Positions 1 to 11,922 of a stretch of 64,000 bases of DNA are shown here, piece after piece; position 1 is the stretch's first letter; each line of letters opens with the position of its first letter. Below the pieces are notes generated by a model. That model was given only the letters and a program-made list of their open reading frames with translations, was not told the origin of the DNA and did no database searches. Source of the stretch: Gliomastix tumulicola (lineage: Eukaryota > Ascomycota > Sordariomycetes > Hypocreales > Bionectriaceae); assembly GCA_001599755.1 (NCBI GenBank), contig BCHX01000002.1, positions 1,984,001 through 2,048,000 on the forward strand, in the 5' to 3' direction. A program made the translations under genes and the position numbers.

Positions 1-1
1 A

Positions 2-1540
2 GAGCTCATTTTCACCTACATGCGACTCAAGAGCGCACCTTGGATCCTCTTCTGTGATCTTGGACCTGATGTATCTCAAATCCGCCGGTCCAGTCAGATG
101 CTGGGAAGCGAAGATGTGAACCTCAGCTCTCACGATGAATTTCCCAGCCTGTCGGAAGCACAGGCCCAGGGTCACAAGCACGAACGGGACACTACAAACG
201 CCTACCTCTCCTACATTCGATGGTTGGAATCCCAACAGCCACCACTGCCGCCATTGGAATTCAACACGCTGGCTAGCTTTCAAGACTGGCTGCAGTCACC
301 GCTGCAACCTCTGGCCGACAACCTTGAGTCTGCGACGTACGAAGTTTTCGAGGGCGACCCAGTCAAGTACGACCAGTACGAAGCAGCTTGTGTCGAAGCT
401 CTGTATGAGTGGAACGAGCTGGGTAAGCCAAAGTCCAAGCAGGACGTGGTCGTGGTAGCTGTGGCTGGTTCCGGGCGAGGGCCACTCGTGACGCGAGCTT
501 TGAAGGCTTCGGAGATCACCGGTGTCCCTATCGAGGTTTGGGCTCTTGAAAAGAACCCCAACGCATATGTGTATCTCCTCCGCCAGAACGAGACGGTATG
601 GGGCGGCAAGGTCAACGTCGTGAAGACTGATATGCGAGCCTGGAAGGGACCGATAATATCCGACACGCCGGAGACAGGTGTCGTCTATGGCAGCATTGAC
701 ATCCTCATCTCAGAGCTGTTGGGGTCGTTTGGCGACAATGAGCTGTCACCCGAGTGTCTGGATGGCATTCAGCATGTCTTGGCGAAGCCCTACGGCATCT
801 CCATCCCGAGTGCGTACACGGCGCATATGAGTCCCATCGCGACACCGAAGTTATACGCGGACATTCTTTCCAGGGTTCCGATTGAAGCGACGGCTTTTGA
901 CACCCCCTGGGTTGTCCGGCTCTACGCCATCGACTTCGCTGCTGAGCGAGTCCCAGGCCACGATCAGATCCAGCAGGCGTGGGAGTTCGTCCACCCTATC
1001 CCAGAGGAGACGCTCAAAGGCATCGAGGCCAGGCGCTCGGGTGGCGTTGTCGGTGGAGGAGGAGGTAGCATGGCTGGTGCGGCTGGCGCCAACGACCACA
1101 ACTCGAGGTTCTGCCATCTCACATTCGTCTGTCGAACCCGAGGAGTCATACATGGTCTGGCTGGATACTTTGAAGCCACGTTGTACGAGTCCGAGTTGAA
1201 ATCCAACAAGGGTGAGAAGGTCGAGATTAGCACCCACCCTGAGCGGATCGACTACAAGAGCAAGGACATGATATCCTGGTTCCCGATCTTTTTCCCGATC
1301 AAGGTGAGTGCCTCCTTCGAGCAATATTGGCATGTGGATGACACTGACTTGGCAACGTAGCAACCTCTGTACTACCCACCCGATACCGAGCTCGAGGTCA
1401 GCATGTGGCGGCAGACGGACGATACGAAGGTCTGGTATGAGTGGATAATCGAGGCTTGGACCTGGGTAGGGCCCTCGAATCGGATCAAGGTGGCATCGTC
1501 GGACCTCTGCAGCAGCCGCAAGGTTGCCTGCCTGATGTGA
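2..1540 (+). CDS. skb1: Protein arginine N-methyltransferase 5 (Skb1/PRMT5), 3' part
   Basis: Type II arginine methyltransferase that makes symmetric dimethylarginine on Sm proteins and histones and acts in cell-cycle and morphology control. The frame is open at the left edge, so the N-terminal TIM-barrel region lies outside the window; about 493 C-terminal residues are present. The SAM-binding motif GSGRGPLV is encoded near 467-490, and the PRMT5 double-E loop (SELLGSFGDNELSPE) near 709-755 carries both catalytic glutamates. Exons are 2-1303 and 1361-1540; the 57-nt intron at 1304-1360 (GTGAGT...CGTAG) is phase 0. The extra plus-strand frame running through the intron to 1360 is an artefact of read-through. 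A glycine-rich insert (GGGGGS) near 1050-1070 sits in the C-terminal beta barrel. The family assignment is firm; the true start is not visible. Confidence 0.93.
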
Positions 1541-2119
1541 GCAGGGTCCCGGTTGGTCCCGTGGCAACTGCAGTCTTGGAAAAAGGTGGCTCGGGATGTC
1601 TGCCGTGTCGAGAAGAACAGGATAGCGTTTGCATACCTACGGAGTAGCTAGGTTGAGTAGGGCCGGGTAGTATCCGAGGTATCACAGGAAGTGAAGTCAT
1701 TCGAGTCATTGTCACTGGGCAGCCTGCCGTTATAGCGCGATGTAGCGACTTCGGCGCGGGCTCGGCCCCTGTTCCTCCGCCTAGCCCATGTTGCCAACCA
1801 CATTATGGGGTGCAGCTAATTGCCCTAGTCGTCGAGTGTGTGCTTCCTGGCTCGCTGAGCTCCGATCTCGTTGAGGCGGATAATCCGCCAGGGGAGGGCA
1901 AAGTTCCCGTCGCCAGAGCGCGTAGACGGACTGGCCAATGTGTCCTCTGCTATTAACAAAACCCGCCTGTCGCCAGCCAATTGGCATCGTTCCATCACGC
2001 ATTACAACGCGCATCCCCCTGGTCTGATCGGATCTTTGATAGGCTCCTCCAGAGGACAAACCCTCGCTAGCGCAACTCACCCGCAGCAAAGCGCTCGCCT
2101 CGGTTCGTCTCGCTTCCAG
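1541..2119. other. Intergenic region, PRMT5 3' end to aminotransferase leader
   Basis: This 579-bp stretch separates two plus-strand genes. An open frame continues through it into the aminotransferase from 1871, but it lacks protein-like composition and I treat it as leader. No RNA gene or repeat seen. Confidence 0.5.
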
Positions 2120-3609
2120 ATGCGTGTGTTGCCATTGCTCCGGAACTCTGTCGTCAGGCCAGCAGCAGTAGTGGAGGGGTGGCCCCGCATCATGTCCCTT
2201 TCCCGACCTTCAAGAAGCAACCCCTCCCCTTCGGCTTCTTCTACCGAACGGATTTCTCTTCTGTCCAGACACCTCAGCAGCACGCCCATTGCAGACGTCC
2301 CAGGCAAACGCACAGCTTCCACCATGGCCTCTTCTCAGCCGGAGCACGCAACGCTCCTCATCCCCGGTCCCATCGAGTTCGACGATGCCGTCCTCCAGTC
2401 CATGAGCCATTACAGGTATGCGTGCGGTGCCGCGCCGTTGATTTGGCTCCCTGAGAGTGTCTTCTTGCTGACCTAGCCTGGTCTTCTAGTGAGAGCCATG
2501 TCGGCCCTGCCTTCGTTGCGACCTTTGGCGAGACCTTGACCCTGCTGCGCCAGCTCTTCCAGACGACCGACCCTGCATCACAACCCTACGTCATTTCCGG
2601 TTCGGGCACCCTCGGTTGGGATCTCGTCGCCGCGAACCTGGTCGAGGCTGGTGAGAGTGCTCTGGTGCTCAGCACCGGCTACTTTGGCGACGGCTTCGCC
2701 GACTGCCTGACGACCTACGGCGCCGACGTCACCAAGCTCGACGGTCCCCTCGGCGGCCGACCCCAGCTCCCCGAGATCGAGAAGGCGCTGTCACAGGAGA
2801 AGTACAAGATCCTCACCGTCACACACGTCGATACCTCGACCGGTGTTCTCAGCGAGTTGAAGGACCTCGCCGCTACCGTCAAGAGGGTCTCTCCCGAGAC
2901 ACTGGTCATCGTCGATGGCGTCTGCAGTGTGGCCGTCGAGGAGATTGCCTTTGACTCCTGGGGTCTGGACGGTGTGATCACTGCTAGCCAGAAGGCCATC
3001 GGCTGCCCTGCTGGTCTCTCTATTTCTATGTTTAGCGGTCGGGCCATTGAGGCATTCAAGAACCGCAAGACGCCGCCTGCCTCATACTTTGCGTCCATGA
3101 AGAACTGGACTCCTAGTAAGTCAGCTTGACCAGCCGCGACAACGTTCTCTAGCTAATGATCTAAAGTTATGCAAAACTACGAGGCCAAGAAGCCGTCCTA
3201 CTTCGCCACCCCATCCCCGCAGCTCGTCCGCGCCCTCAACACCTCATTGAAGCAGATTCTTTCAAAGCCCCTGGCCGAGCGATTCCAGCGACACGCCGAG
3301 GTGTCCGACTATATCAAGAAGACGGTGACGGACCTGGGCCTGAAGATCGTTGCGACCAAGCCCGAGGACCAGTCGCATGCCATGACGGCCATCTACCTCC
3401 CCGAGAACGTTACGATCCCCGATATCTTGCCCAAGCTGTCCACCAAGGGTGTGGTGTTTGCTGGCGGCATCCACAAGGCGATCGCGACCAAGTACATCCG
3501 TTTCGGACATATGGGTGTCAGTGTAACGGACTCCAACCGCAAGGACATCGATAAGGCGTTGGAGGCTCTGCGCGACGGTCTCACAGAGGTCGGGTATCAA
3601 AAGGCATAG
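2120..3609 (+). CDS. AGX1: Alanine:glyoxylate aminotransferase (class V, PLP-dependent)
   Basis: Converts glyoxylate plus alanine to glycine plus pyruvate. Exons are 2120-2415, 2490-3115 and 3167-3609, with introns of 74 and 51 nt. The protein begins its family core at LLIPGPIEFDD, has the substrate-loop SGSGTLGWDL and the PLP lysine in the motif SQKAIGCPAG (Lys267 of the long form, Lys199 of the short form). Two in-frame starts exist. ATG 2120 gives 454 residues with a 68-residue, Arg/Ser-rich, acid-poor leader typical of a mitochondrial presequence. ATG 2324 (CACCATGG, an excellent initiation context) gives 386 residues, the usual length of the family. The C-terminus (YQKA) is not a standard PTS1. 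I annotate the long form because yeast Agx1 is mitochondrial, but the short form may also be made. Confidence 0.92.
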
Positions 3610-4622
3610 AAACGGGGACCACATTAGAAGCGCAAACGGGCCAACAGATATGAAAATGATATAATACTCGGAAGATTACCTCGTATCTATCAACTGCCAT
3701 CTTGTCTCAACAATTAGGATGGGCTGTTTGTGCATCACTCACGCAGCACCTGGACTGAGTGAGGATATGAGATTAATAATGAGGCACCCAGGAACCCAAC
3801 AGTCCCAGATCGCATTTAGTGGCAGTATGAAGCCTCGTGTCCGTCAATGGCTTGTAGCGGCCAAACTCTCGAATAAGGCACGGAGTCAAATATAACAACT
3901 TGAGAATGAGGGGTTGCAAGCCTCTCGCCCGGAGCGACGGCGATGCTTACTCATGCAACCTACTTACCGACCAGCAGAGGCGAGGCCTGACATGACCAGT
4001 ACCTCTAGACGCCCGACGATACATCACACATTTAGCAGGCAAGCACGCCTGTCACGTCGCAATGTGATAAGGTAACTCGGCGTTTGCGAGACAAGCTGTA
4101 AAGGTGGGGTCAAAAGGCTGGCGTTGGCAATCGCCCGCTCAAGGCTACCTCGAGGCAGGTACAGGTACCGCGTCACCAGCGTCATGGCTTCTAGCTCTCC
4201 CCTCGGTTACCTGCAAGCCCCCGGTTTTAGCGCTGCCGCCGTTGTACCATCGGGGCCCCACCTCATTCTTGACGCCGGCTCAGAAACAATGGCAAGTACC
4301 TGTACTCGGCAGCTGACAAAAATCAGCTCCCTCACCCCCGCTATCTTGCCTTGGACTTGCTGGGGCGTCTGCTTTTGCTTCACACCTCCCACTCGATCTC
4401 CATTTGCTTCCTTCACCTCACCTTCCCAACCCTCGCGCCTTTCCCTTCCTCCCTTCAACTCCAGCCAGCTGCACTCGGGACGATCCCATCCTACAGCTCG
4501 CGGCACGTCCTCTTGACCAAGGCTTTTGCCTTTCAGCGTGCCGTTCTTTTCTTTCATTTTGCGTTCTCTCCCCCACCCTGCCGCCCGCACCGTGTCTCTC
4601 CCTCTGTGGTGCCTAGATCACC
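3610..4622. promoter_or_regulatory. Intergenic region and CRM1 promoter/leader
   Basis: One kilobase between AGX1 and CRM1. The last 240 bases are strongly pyrimidine-rich (CT tracts from about 4385 to 4615), as is common just upstream of highly expressed fungal genes. Open frames here on both strands have low-complexity Ser/Pro-rich translations and are not supported as genes. Confidence 0.45.
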
Positions 4623-7600
4623 ATGGCGCCGACCATTGAGGAGCTCGACACCACAGTCCGCGCCTTCTATGAGGGCCGCGGTGAGCAGGTTAGTCTTCTC
4701 ACAGTCGCAATTTCGACGCGCCGAGTGCATACGATCTAACCTGTCCCTCTACTGTAGCAAAAAGCCGCCCAAAATGCGCTGAACCAGGTCAGCCCATCCC
4801 CCACCAACCTCGCTGTCCGCATCCGATTTCGAGGCATCGAGTGCTGACATTCGACAATACAGTTCAAGGAAGATCCCGACGCCTGGCTTATGGTGGACAA
4901 GATCCTCTCTGATGCTCAGTATCCCCAGACAAAGTGTATGCGTCCTGGCTCACGATGCATAGCTGCCTGCCGGAAAGACTGACACGTTCCTCCAGATCTG
5001 GGCCTCCAAGTGCTCGATAATGTCATTATGACGAGATGGAAGGTTTTGCCGCGAGAGCAGTGTCAAGGTAGGTCTCGCTGCGTCCATACTCACGGTGCTA
5101 CGTACTCATACAGTTGCAGGCATCCGTAACTTCATTGTCCAATTCATCATCCAGTGCTCGAGCACCGAGGAGTCCTTACGATCACAGAAGACCCTTCTCA
5201 ACAAGCTGAATCTTGTTCTCATCTCCGTCTTGAAGCAAGAGTGGCCTCATAACTGGCCCACCTTCATCAACGAGATCATTTCGTCCTGCCATTCCAACCT
5301 GTCGATCTGCGAGAACAACATGATCATCCTGCGCCTGCTGTCCGAGGAAGTTTTCGACTATTCCGCGGAGCAGATGACGTCGACGAAGACCCGAAACCTC
5401 AAGCAGACGATGTGCGCCGAGTTCTCGCAGATTTTTCAGCTCTGCCAAGAGGTCCTCAACACGGCCACCCAGACCAGCCTGGTCAAGGCGACCCTCGAGA
5501 CGCTGTTGCGTTTCTGCAACTGGATCCCGCTTGGATACATCTTCGAGACGCCTCTGATTGAGACCCTCCGAACCCGCTTCCTCTCTGTGCCCGAGTTCCG
5601 AAATGTCACACTCCAGTGCTTGACCGAGATTGGTGGCTTGCAGACCGGTGGACCTGGACAACCAAACTCCTATGACGAGCAGTTGGTCAAGATGTTCACT
5701 GAGGTTCTCACCACCATCGCGGAGATCATCCCTGTCTCGCTGGATTTGAAGTCCACGTATCCCAACAGCAACTCCAAGGATCAGGAGTTTGTGCAGAATT
5801 TGGCACTCTTCCTGTGCAACTTCTTCGGCATGCATCTGAATGTAGGAGACCCCCATCAGCGAAACGATTGATGCTTGGAAATGGACTGCTGACATGAAAA
5901 CAGCTCATCGAGAAGCTCCCGAATCGTGACTATCTCCTTCACGGCCATTACTACCTGATCCGGATATCACAGATCGACGACCGCGAGATCTTCAAAATTT
6001 GTCTCGACTACTGGTTGAAGATGGTGCAAGAACTCTACGAGGAGATGCAGTCTCTTCCTATTACCGATATCAACCCCCTCATGGGCGTGGGCGGAATGTC
6101 TGGCAGCGGCGCCCCGAATCCGACGGTTCTGATGAACTACCCCCTCCGAAAACACAAGTACAACGAGATCCTGTCGAACCTCCGTGTCGTTATGATCGAG
6201 AAGATGGTTCGACCAGAGGAAGTCTTGATTGTCGAGAACGACGAGGGCGAGATCGTCCGTGAATTCGTCAAGGAGAGCGATACCGTACAGCTCTACAAGA
6301 CCATCCGAGAATGCCTAGTCTACCTCACTCATCTTGATGTGGTCGACACCGAGAACATCATGACGGACAAGCTGTCTCGGCAAGTCGACGGCTCTGAATG
6401 GTCGTGGCACAACTGCAACGTGCTCTGCTGGGCCATTGGCTCCATCTCGCTGGCCATGAACGAGGAGACGGAAAAGCGATTCCTTGTCACCGTCATCAAA
6501 GACCTCTTGGGGTTGACGGAGATGAAGCGTGGAAAGGACAACAAGGCAGTTGTTGCCAGCAACATTATGTACATTGTTGGCCAGTACCCGCGGTTCCTCA
6601 AGGCTCATTGGAAGTTCCTCAAGACGGTTGTTAACAAGCTGTTTGAGTTCATGCATGAGTCCCACGAAGGTAGGATTTAACCCGCATTTAAGTTGGACCC
6701 TCTGTTACTGACACACATGATAGGAGTACAGGACATGGCCTGCGATACATTCATCAAGATCGCTCGCCAGTGCCGCCGACACTTCGTTGCTCTTCAGCCG
6801 AGTGAGCAGGAACCATTCATCGAGGAGATTGTACGGAACATGGGCAAGATCACTTGCGACCTTACACCCCAGCAAGTGCATACTTTCTACGAGGCATGCG
6901 GCTATATGGTAGCCGCTCAGGGCAACCAGCATCAACAGGAGAGGCTTCTCGCCGATTTGATGAACATCCCCAACACCGCGTGGGACGAGATCATTAAGCA
7001 AGCCACATCCAACCCGGCCATTCTGCAGGACTCCGAGACGATCAAGATCATCGGCAACATCATGAAGACCAACGTGTCTGCCTGCTCGTCAATCGGCTCG
7101 TACTTCTATCCTCAGATTGGTCGTATCTATCATGATATGCTCGAGATGTACCGAGCCACCAGCTCCCTCATCTCTGAGGCTGTCGCGCGCGACGGCGATC
7201 TGGCACCGAAGATGCCCAAAGTCCGAGGCCTGCGAACGATCAAGAAGGAGATTCTGAAGCTCATCGAAACGTATGTGGACAAGGCCGAGGACCTGCAGGC
7301 GGTGGGTAACCAGATGGTGCCCCCTCTACTTGAGTCCGTCCTTGTCGATTACAACCGCAATGTGCCCGGAGCCCGCGACGCCGAGGTCCTCAAAGCCATG
7401 TCGACAATTATCACCAGGCTAGGGGTAAGCTGCAGTCATCATCTAACGTGGTCCCTGGTAGTAACAAAATTACAGGCTTTGATGGAGGAGCAAGTGCCGA
7501 TCATCATGCAGAACGTGTTCGAATGCACTCTCGAGATGATCAACAAGGACTTCTCCGAGTTCCCGGAGCACCGAGTCGAATTCTTCAACCTTCTCAGGGC

Positions 7601-8395
7601 AATCAACCTGCACTGCTTCCCCGGTATGTGTTGTCCCTTCTCAGGATTAATAGTCTCGGCGTGACTGACATGATTGTAGCCCTCTTGAAGCTTGATAACA
7701 ACCAGTTCAAGTTCGTCATCGATTCGTGCTCTTGGGCCTTCAAGCACGATAACCGAGATGTCGAGGCCGCCGGTCTCAACATGTGCTTGGAGCTCATTAA
7801 CAACATTGCCGAGAAGACTGATGTCACGACTGCCAACGCTTTCTTCCAGCGCTTTTTCGTCAACATTCTGCAGGATGTCTTCTTTGTCGTCACTGACCCC
7901 GATCATAAGGCTGGCTTCAAGACCCAGTCAACCGTGCTGATGAAGCTTTTCTACTTTGTTCACCCTGCCGACGGCTCGGCCCCGAAGATCCAGGGACCAA
8001 TCTACGCGCCTGACCAGGCGCAGGCTGGGACTAACAATAGGGAGTTCCTCGGAAACTTCGTCGTCAACTTGCTACGCAATGCCTTCCCCAACCTACAACA
8101 GTGAGTTGCAAAGATACTACCAAAGAAAGGAAAGAAACCATGCTAACGGATTCACAGGGCACAAGTGGCAAGCTTCGTGGAAGGTCTGTTCACGCTGAAC
8201 ACTCACAACGACAAGTTCCGTCTCAACCTACGAGACTTCCTCATCTCTCTCAAGGAGTTCGCTGGTGACAATGCAGAGCTATTCGCCGTCGAGAAGGAGC
8301 AGGCCGAGCGCGACACCAAGGCTGCTGACATGGAGAGACGCCAGAAGGTCGGTGGTCTGCTCAAGCCATCGGAGCTGGACGATGAGGAGCTGTGA
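4623..8395 (+). CDS. crm1: Exportin-1 (CRM1), nuclear export receptor
   Basis: Karyopherin that carries leucine-rich NES cargo out of the nucleus with Ran-GTP. Ten exons: 4623-4688, 4758-4787, 4863-4935, 4996-5067, 5120-5841, 5904-6669, 6724-7424, 7476-7623, 7680-8100, 8158-8395. All introns are 51-75 nt and keep frame, giving 1,078 residues. The start MAPTIEELD follows CACCATGG and matches the shortened N-terminus of mould CRM1, which lacks the first helix segment seen in yeast and human. The importin-N region, the acidic loop ([12 protein letters not shown]) and the NES-groove segment [10 protein letters not shown] are recognisable. The cysteine in that segment (Cys496, codon at 6426) corresponds to the leptomycin-B target Cys528 of human CRM1. 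The C-terminal acidic tail ends DDEEL. Exon 2 is only 30 nt. Confidence 0.97.
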
Positions 8396-9506
8396 CTTCG
8401 CGAGGAGTTACGTAACGAATATGCACCAAATCATGGATCGGACGAGCCCTCGGCTGCAGGGCCGGGCGTCGCTGTCGATGATTTGGGTGGTGGTGACGGT
8501 TGGGGCTTCTACGGACTCTGAGTTAGTCGGCTCTCAGATAAGCTCGGGTGAGCGTGACCGGAGATGCGATAGTGTCTCTGATTATTTCGCACAAGGATGT
8601 GATACCAAGTCGACTGGCTGCACGTCACAACGATCCCGGCTGCCCTGCCGTTGTTGGAACAGCGAAAGAAGATGGGTAGTGGATGTGAATGACAACCTTC
8701 AGGTTTACGGACTGTTTTCTTCTAGATGCAGATAGATGGAAGGGCAAGGAATGCTTTCGTTTCTACCGTAGCTCAAATGAGAGAACTGCAGATAGAACGA
8801 TATGGGCATATTTATGTTTGACAAAAGGGGCGATGGGAGCCGGCGATGCCAAATTGGAGGCTTCAAAAGGGTCGGGGAGTTATCAGAGACGGACTCATGG
8901 ACAGAACCGGATGGATGGTAATCGATAGTGTCTTAAGTACAGAGGCAAATTGATAAAGTATCCCACTCACACCAGTTGACGGCGCTCGGACGGAGCTGCA
9001 GGGCGACTGTGGCTGTGACCAGTTGACGTAGGCGTCCACTACCAGTTGCAGAGCTGACAGGAATCTATGAATCACTAAGCAGCCCTGTTTGCCCAGCATT
9101 CTACAATTTTATTTAGGTAGAAACAGAAGAAGAAGAGCGAAATAGGATTCTTAAGGCAATAGGGGAAGATTAAGGCAGCTTGTTGGCCGCCTCACTCCCA
9201 GCTGACCATCATGGGGCGCACGGTAGTGGGTACTTCCGTGTAGCAGTCTTTTACCCATAATGGGAAGTACACAGTACCAGGCCTCAGCTGGGTCGAGCTG
9301 GGCTCCATCCAAGTTCTTGCAGGCTACAGCTTTAATCAAGAATTGAAGATTAGCTTTTACTCGAAGCGTCTCCCTCCAAGATTTCCATCTCAGCAACCTA
9401 GTAGATCTCATTCACTCCATCAAACACTGCAACGCGCGCTGCCATCTTTATTGAGCATGGCTATATGACTGGCTACATACACGGAGGCCTAGACTACGAC
9501 TCTATT
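8396..9506. other. Intergenic region between CRM1 and the Zn2Cys6 gene
   Basis: About 1.1 kb. It is less GC-rich than the flanking genes. No open frame with protein-like composition, no tRNA and no repeat was found. It must contain the CRM1 polyadenylation region and the promoter of the regulator. Confidence 0.45.
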
Positions 9507-9575
9507 ATGACTGCGCACACACCGACTCCCTCTCTGGATGGGACTATCGACGACGCCCGCCTCGCCCGGAAGTGA
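9507..9575 (+). other. Overlapping upstream ORF (22 codons) of the Zn2Cys6 gene
   Basis: ATG 9507 opens a 22-codon frame that ends in TGA at 9573-9575. It runs across the main ATG at 9538 in a different frame. Two consecutive main-frame ATG codons follow its stop at 9580 and 9583, so a ribosome that translated the uORF could re-enter the main frame with a protein shorter by 14-15 residues. Whether the transcript includes 9507 is not known. Confidence 0.4.
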
Positions 9576-11073
9576 TGAAATGATGGGCCGCTCCCAGCAG
9601 GACGCGGACAGGGACAGCCAGGCCGCCAAGACGCGGCGGTCGCACAAGAAGTCGCGCAGGGGCTGCACCGAGTGCAAGAGGAGGCACATCCGGTGCGACG
9701 AGGGCCGGCCCGCGTGCACGAACTGCAGCATCGCGGAGCGGGCCTGCTCGTTTCTGGATGTGGCTGCGCAGCCGCAGCAGCAGACGCTGCCGACGCCGAC
9801 TGCGGCCCACAACGCGACTTTTCAGCAGCAACAGCAGCAGCAGTATCCTCACAGTCCCGCGGAGAGCAGCCAGAGCGGCGGCGTTGCGAGTTCCGGCGGG
9901 ACCGGGCATGGGCTGCTGCCGGGCCTCAGGCATGAGGTGAAGGATGAGACGCCGTTACCTAGGACGCTGCTGCCGCCGCACCAGCACCAGCACCAGCACC
10001 AGCATCAAAATCCGCAGCAGCAACAGCAGCAGCAGCACCAACAGCAGCAGTCCCTCCCGTCTTTCAATGATACATTCGCCGACACGCCAACGTCGTCTAC
10101 CTGGTCATCCTCAGCACCGGTCCCGCCGCGCGCTTCGACCTTCACACCCCAGCATCTGATGCTCCTGCACCATGCCGAGACAGCCATGGACTCAGATATT
10201 TTGTGGCATGGCCATACTCCCGCCATCGTAGACATCGCCATCCGCTACGCCGTGGACTGCCCTTACCTGATTGACGAGTTGCTAGCCTTTGCCGCCATCC
10301 ACCTGGCCCGCGTGAAACCCGAGACGGCGTCAACATGGCGGCATCATGCCACTGAGCTACAGACACGGGCGGTAGCTTACTTCTCCAAGGACGCGGAGAA
10401 CCCCAACCCGGAGTCCAACGTGACGTACAATGTGCCCCGGTTCCTTTTCGCGACCATGCTCAGCCTCCACGTGCTGGCGGAGACGCTCGAGTACTACCGG
10501 TCGGATCTGGACATCTTCATCGACCGCTACATTGAGTGCGTTCAGCTGCACAAGGGCATCCGGACCGTCATCACGCCGTCGTGGCCGGACCTCCTCGAGT
10601 CGGAGCTCAAGCCGCTCCTGTTCGTGGTCACGAGCCAGCGGCCGCAAGACCCGAGTCTCGGGGACGAGTGCGCGCCGCTGCACGCGCTCATCGACGCCTG
10701 CGCACCGGGGAGCTACCTCGCGGCACCGGACGCGGAGGGCGCAGCAGCGCGGGCCGGATGCCACGAGGCGGTTCGCATGCTGCAGTGGGCGTTCGACCTC
10801 AGCACACGGCTGCCGCAGCCGGGGCTCCCCCACGGCGTGTCAGGGTTCAGCATCATGATCCCCGCCGAGTTCACCGACGTGCTGCGCAGGCACGTGCCCG
10901 AGGCGCTGGTGGTGATGGCGTACTTCGGGGTGCTGCTGCACCGGACTCGGCGGTACTGGGTGTGCGGGAACAACGGGGCGTTTGTGATACGGGCGATCGC
11001 GGACAGGCTTGGGCCGCAGTGGGAGGATGCGATGCGGTGGCCGTTGCGGGTGCTCGTCGAGGAGCACGACTGA
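9538..11073 (+). CDS. Zn2Cys6 transcription factor, sterol-uptake-control (Upc2-like) type
   Basis: Single-exon gene for a 511-residue fungal binuclear-cluster regulator. The zinc cluster has Cys43, 46, 53, 60, 63 and 70 (CX2CX6CX6CX2CX6C), preceded by a basic run (RRSHKKSRR) and, unusually for GAL4, lying close to the N-terminus as in Upc2-like factors. Residues about 90-170 are low complexity, with alternating Gln-His and polyQ tracts. The C-terminal half (from MLLHHAETAM) is the helical domain found in fungal proteins often labelled sterol uptake control protein 2, ending with a Trp-rich segment before EEHD. The target genes cannot be told from sequence, and no biosynthetic cluster adjoins it. 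Base composition is more GC-rich than in the neighbouring CRM1. An overlapping uORF may lower its translation. Confidence 0.85.
   Translation: MGLSTTPASPGSDEMMGRSQQDADRDSQAAKTRRSHKKSRRGCTECKRRHIRCDEGRPACTNCSIAERACSFLDVAAQPQQQTLPTPTAAHNATFQQQQQQQYPHSPAESSQSGGVASSGGTGHGLLPGLRHEVKDETPLPRTLLPPHQHQHQHQHQNPQQQQQQQHQQQQSLPSFNDTFADTPTSSTWSSSAPVPPRASTFTPQHLMLLHHAETAMDSDILWHGHTPAIVDIAIRYAVDCPYLIDELLAFAAIHLARVKPETASTWRHHATELQTRAVAYFSKDAENPNPESNVTYNVPRFLFATMLSLHVLAETLEYYRSDLDIFIDRYIECVQLHKGIRTVITPSWPDLLESELKPLLFVVTSQRPQDPSLGDECAPLHALIDACAPGSYLAAPDAEGAAARAGCHEAVRMLQWAFDLSTRLPQPGLPHGVSGFSIMIPAEFTDVLRRHVPEALVVMAYFGVLLHRTRRYWVCGNNGAFVIRAIADRLGPQWEDAMRWPLRVLVEEHD
9980..10052 (+). repeat. CAG/CAC/CAA trinucleotide tract coding for Gln-His repeats
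   Basis: Interrupted CAG, CAC and CAA codons give alternating Gln-His and then runs of seven and four Gln in the Zn2Cys6 regulator. A second, shorter CAG/CAA run lies at about 9820-9845. Such tracts vary in length between strains of many fungi. Confidence 0.85.
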
Positions 11074-11922
11074 CGGTGCGGATATACCCTACAGCGACGA
11101 GTCTACAGTAACTCTTAGGAAGCGTTCTTGGGGCCAGATGATCAGTCGCCCATTGTCCAGTGGGACGGCTTGACGTCACTGGCTGCAGTAGCGAGAGCCA
11201 CCGGACGCAGGATGTGCAGCATGCACAGGACGAGATGCGAGGATACCCTGGACGGATGCACCCTGTATGGGCCACCCCCGTTTTCAAGCATTATCTTGAT
11301 CGCATATACCATAGGTACTTACTTAGCCAAGGAAGAGGCCAGATAATACGAGCGATGTGTTTTTCTCCCCAGCGTCGCCCCCTCCCCGCAGCCATGCACG
11401 ATTGCCTCGCAATGACGCTGTGGCCTCGCATCGGCCTGGTTTAGCGGGCGAAGGGGGATGGCACAGGTGCAGCAGGTGCAGTGCAACCCCGCTGGCTAAT
11501 GCAGATGCAGATGCGAGATGGTGTGGTGGCGCTTCCACAACGTCCCATCCGTCGCCATTCCTTGTGCAATGCCGTGAAGAGGGATGTGTGGGATCGGTGG
11601 ATCTTGCACTGAGGATCTACGATAACGGGATGCCTTGATTTGCTTGGGATGGACAAGGGATTGGCGCGACTGGCTGGTGGCCTCACCAGTGGCTGTAGGT
11701 AGGGGAGCCCTGCAACCCCCTGTAAGATACTGGTAAGTCACAGCGGGAGGGCCATGTCTTGGATTGTTTGAGGCCCCTGCCCTTGCGGCTAAGGCACGTA
11801 TTTCTGAATCCCCTCCCATTTCTTTGCCCCCCCTCACTCTCCTCTTTCTCTCGCGTCGTCGTCTCCCTGCCTCATCCCTCTCTTCTTTTTGCAACCTCAA
11901 TAAAATCAAAAAGAAGACAGAG
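11074..11922. promoter_or_regulatory. Intergenic region and YVC1 leader
   Basis: About 850 bp between two plus-strand genes. The part at 11800-11900 is CT-rich, then A-rich immediately before the YVC1 ATG (AAGAAGACAGAGATG). A small GATGCA repeat lies near 11500-11520. No gene supported. Confidence 0.45.

Noticed and set aside
851..1567. Minus-strand frame of 238 residues opposite PRMT5
   Set aside because: It is fully explained as the antisense of a GC-rich coding sequence.
10430..11111. Long plus-strand frames in the other phases across the Zn2Cys6 gene
   Set aside because: They arise from high GC content opposite or beside the real frame; translations are Arg/Ser/Ala-rich and have no domain.
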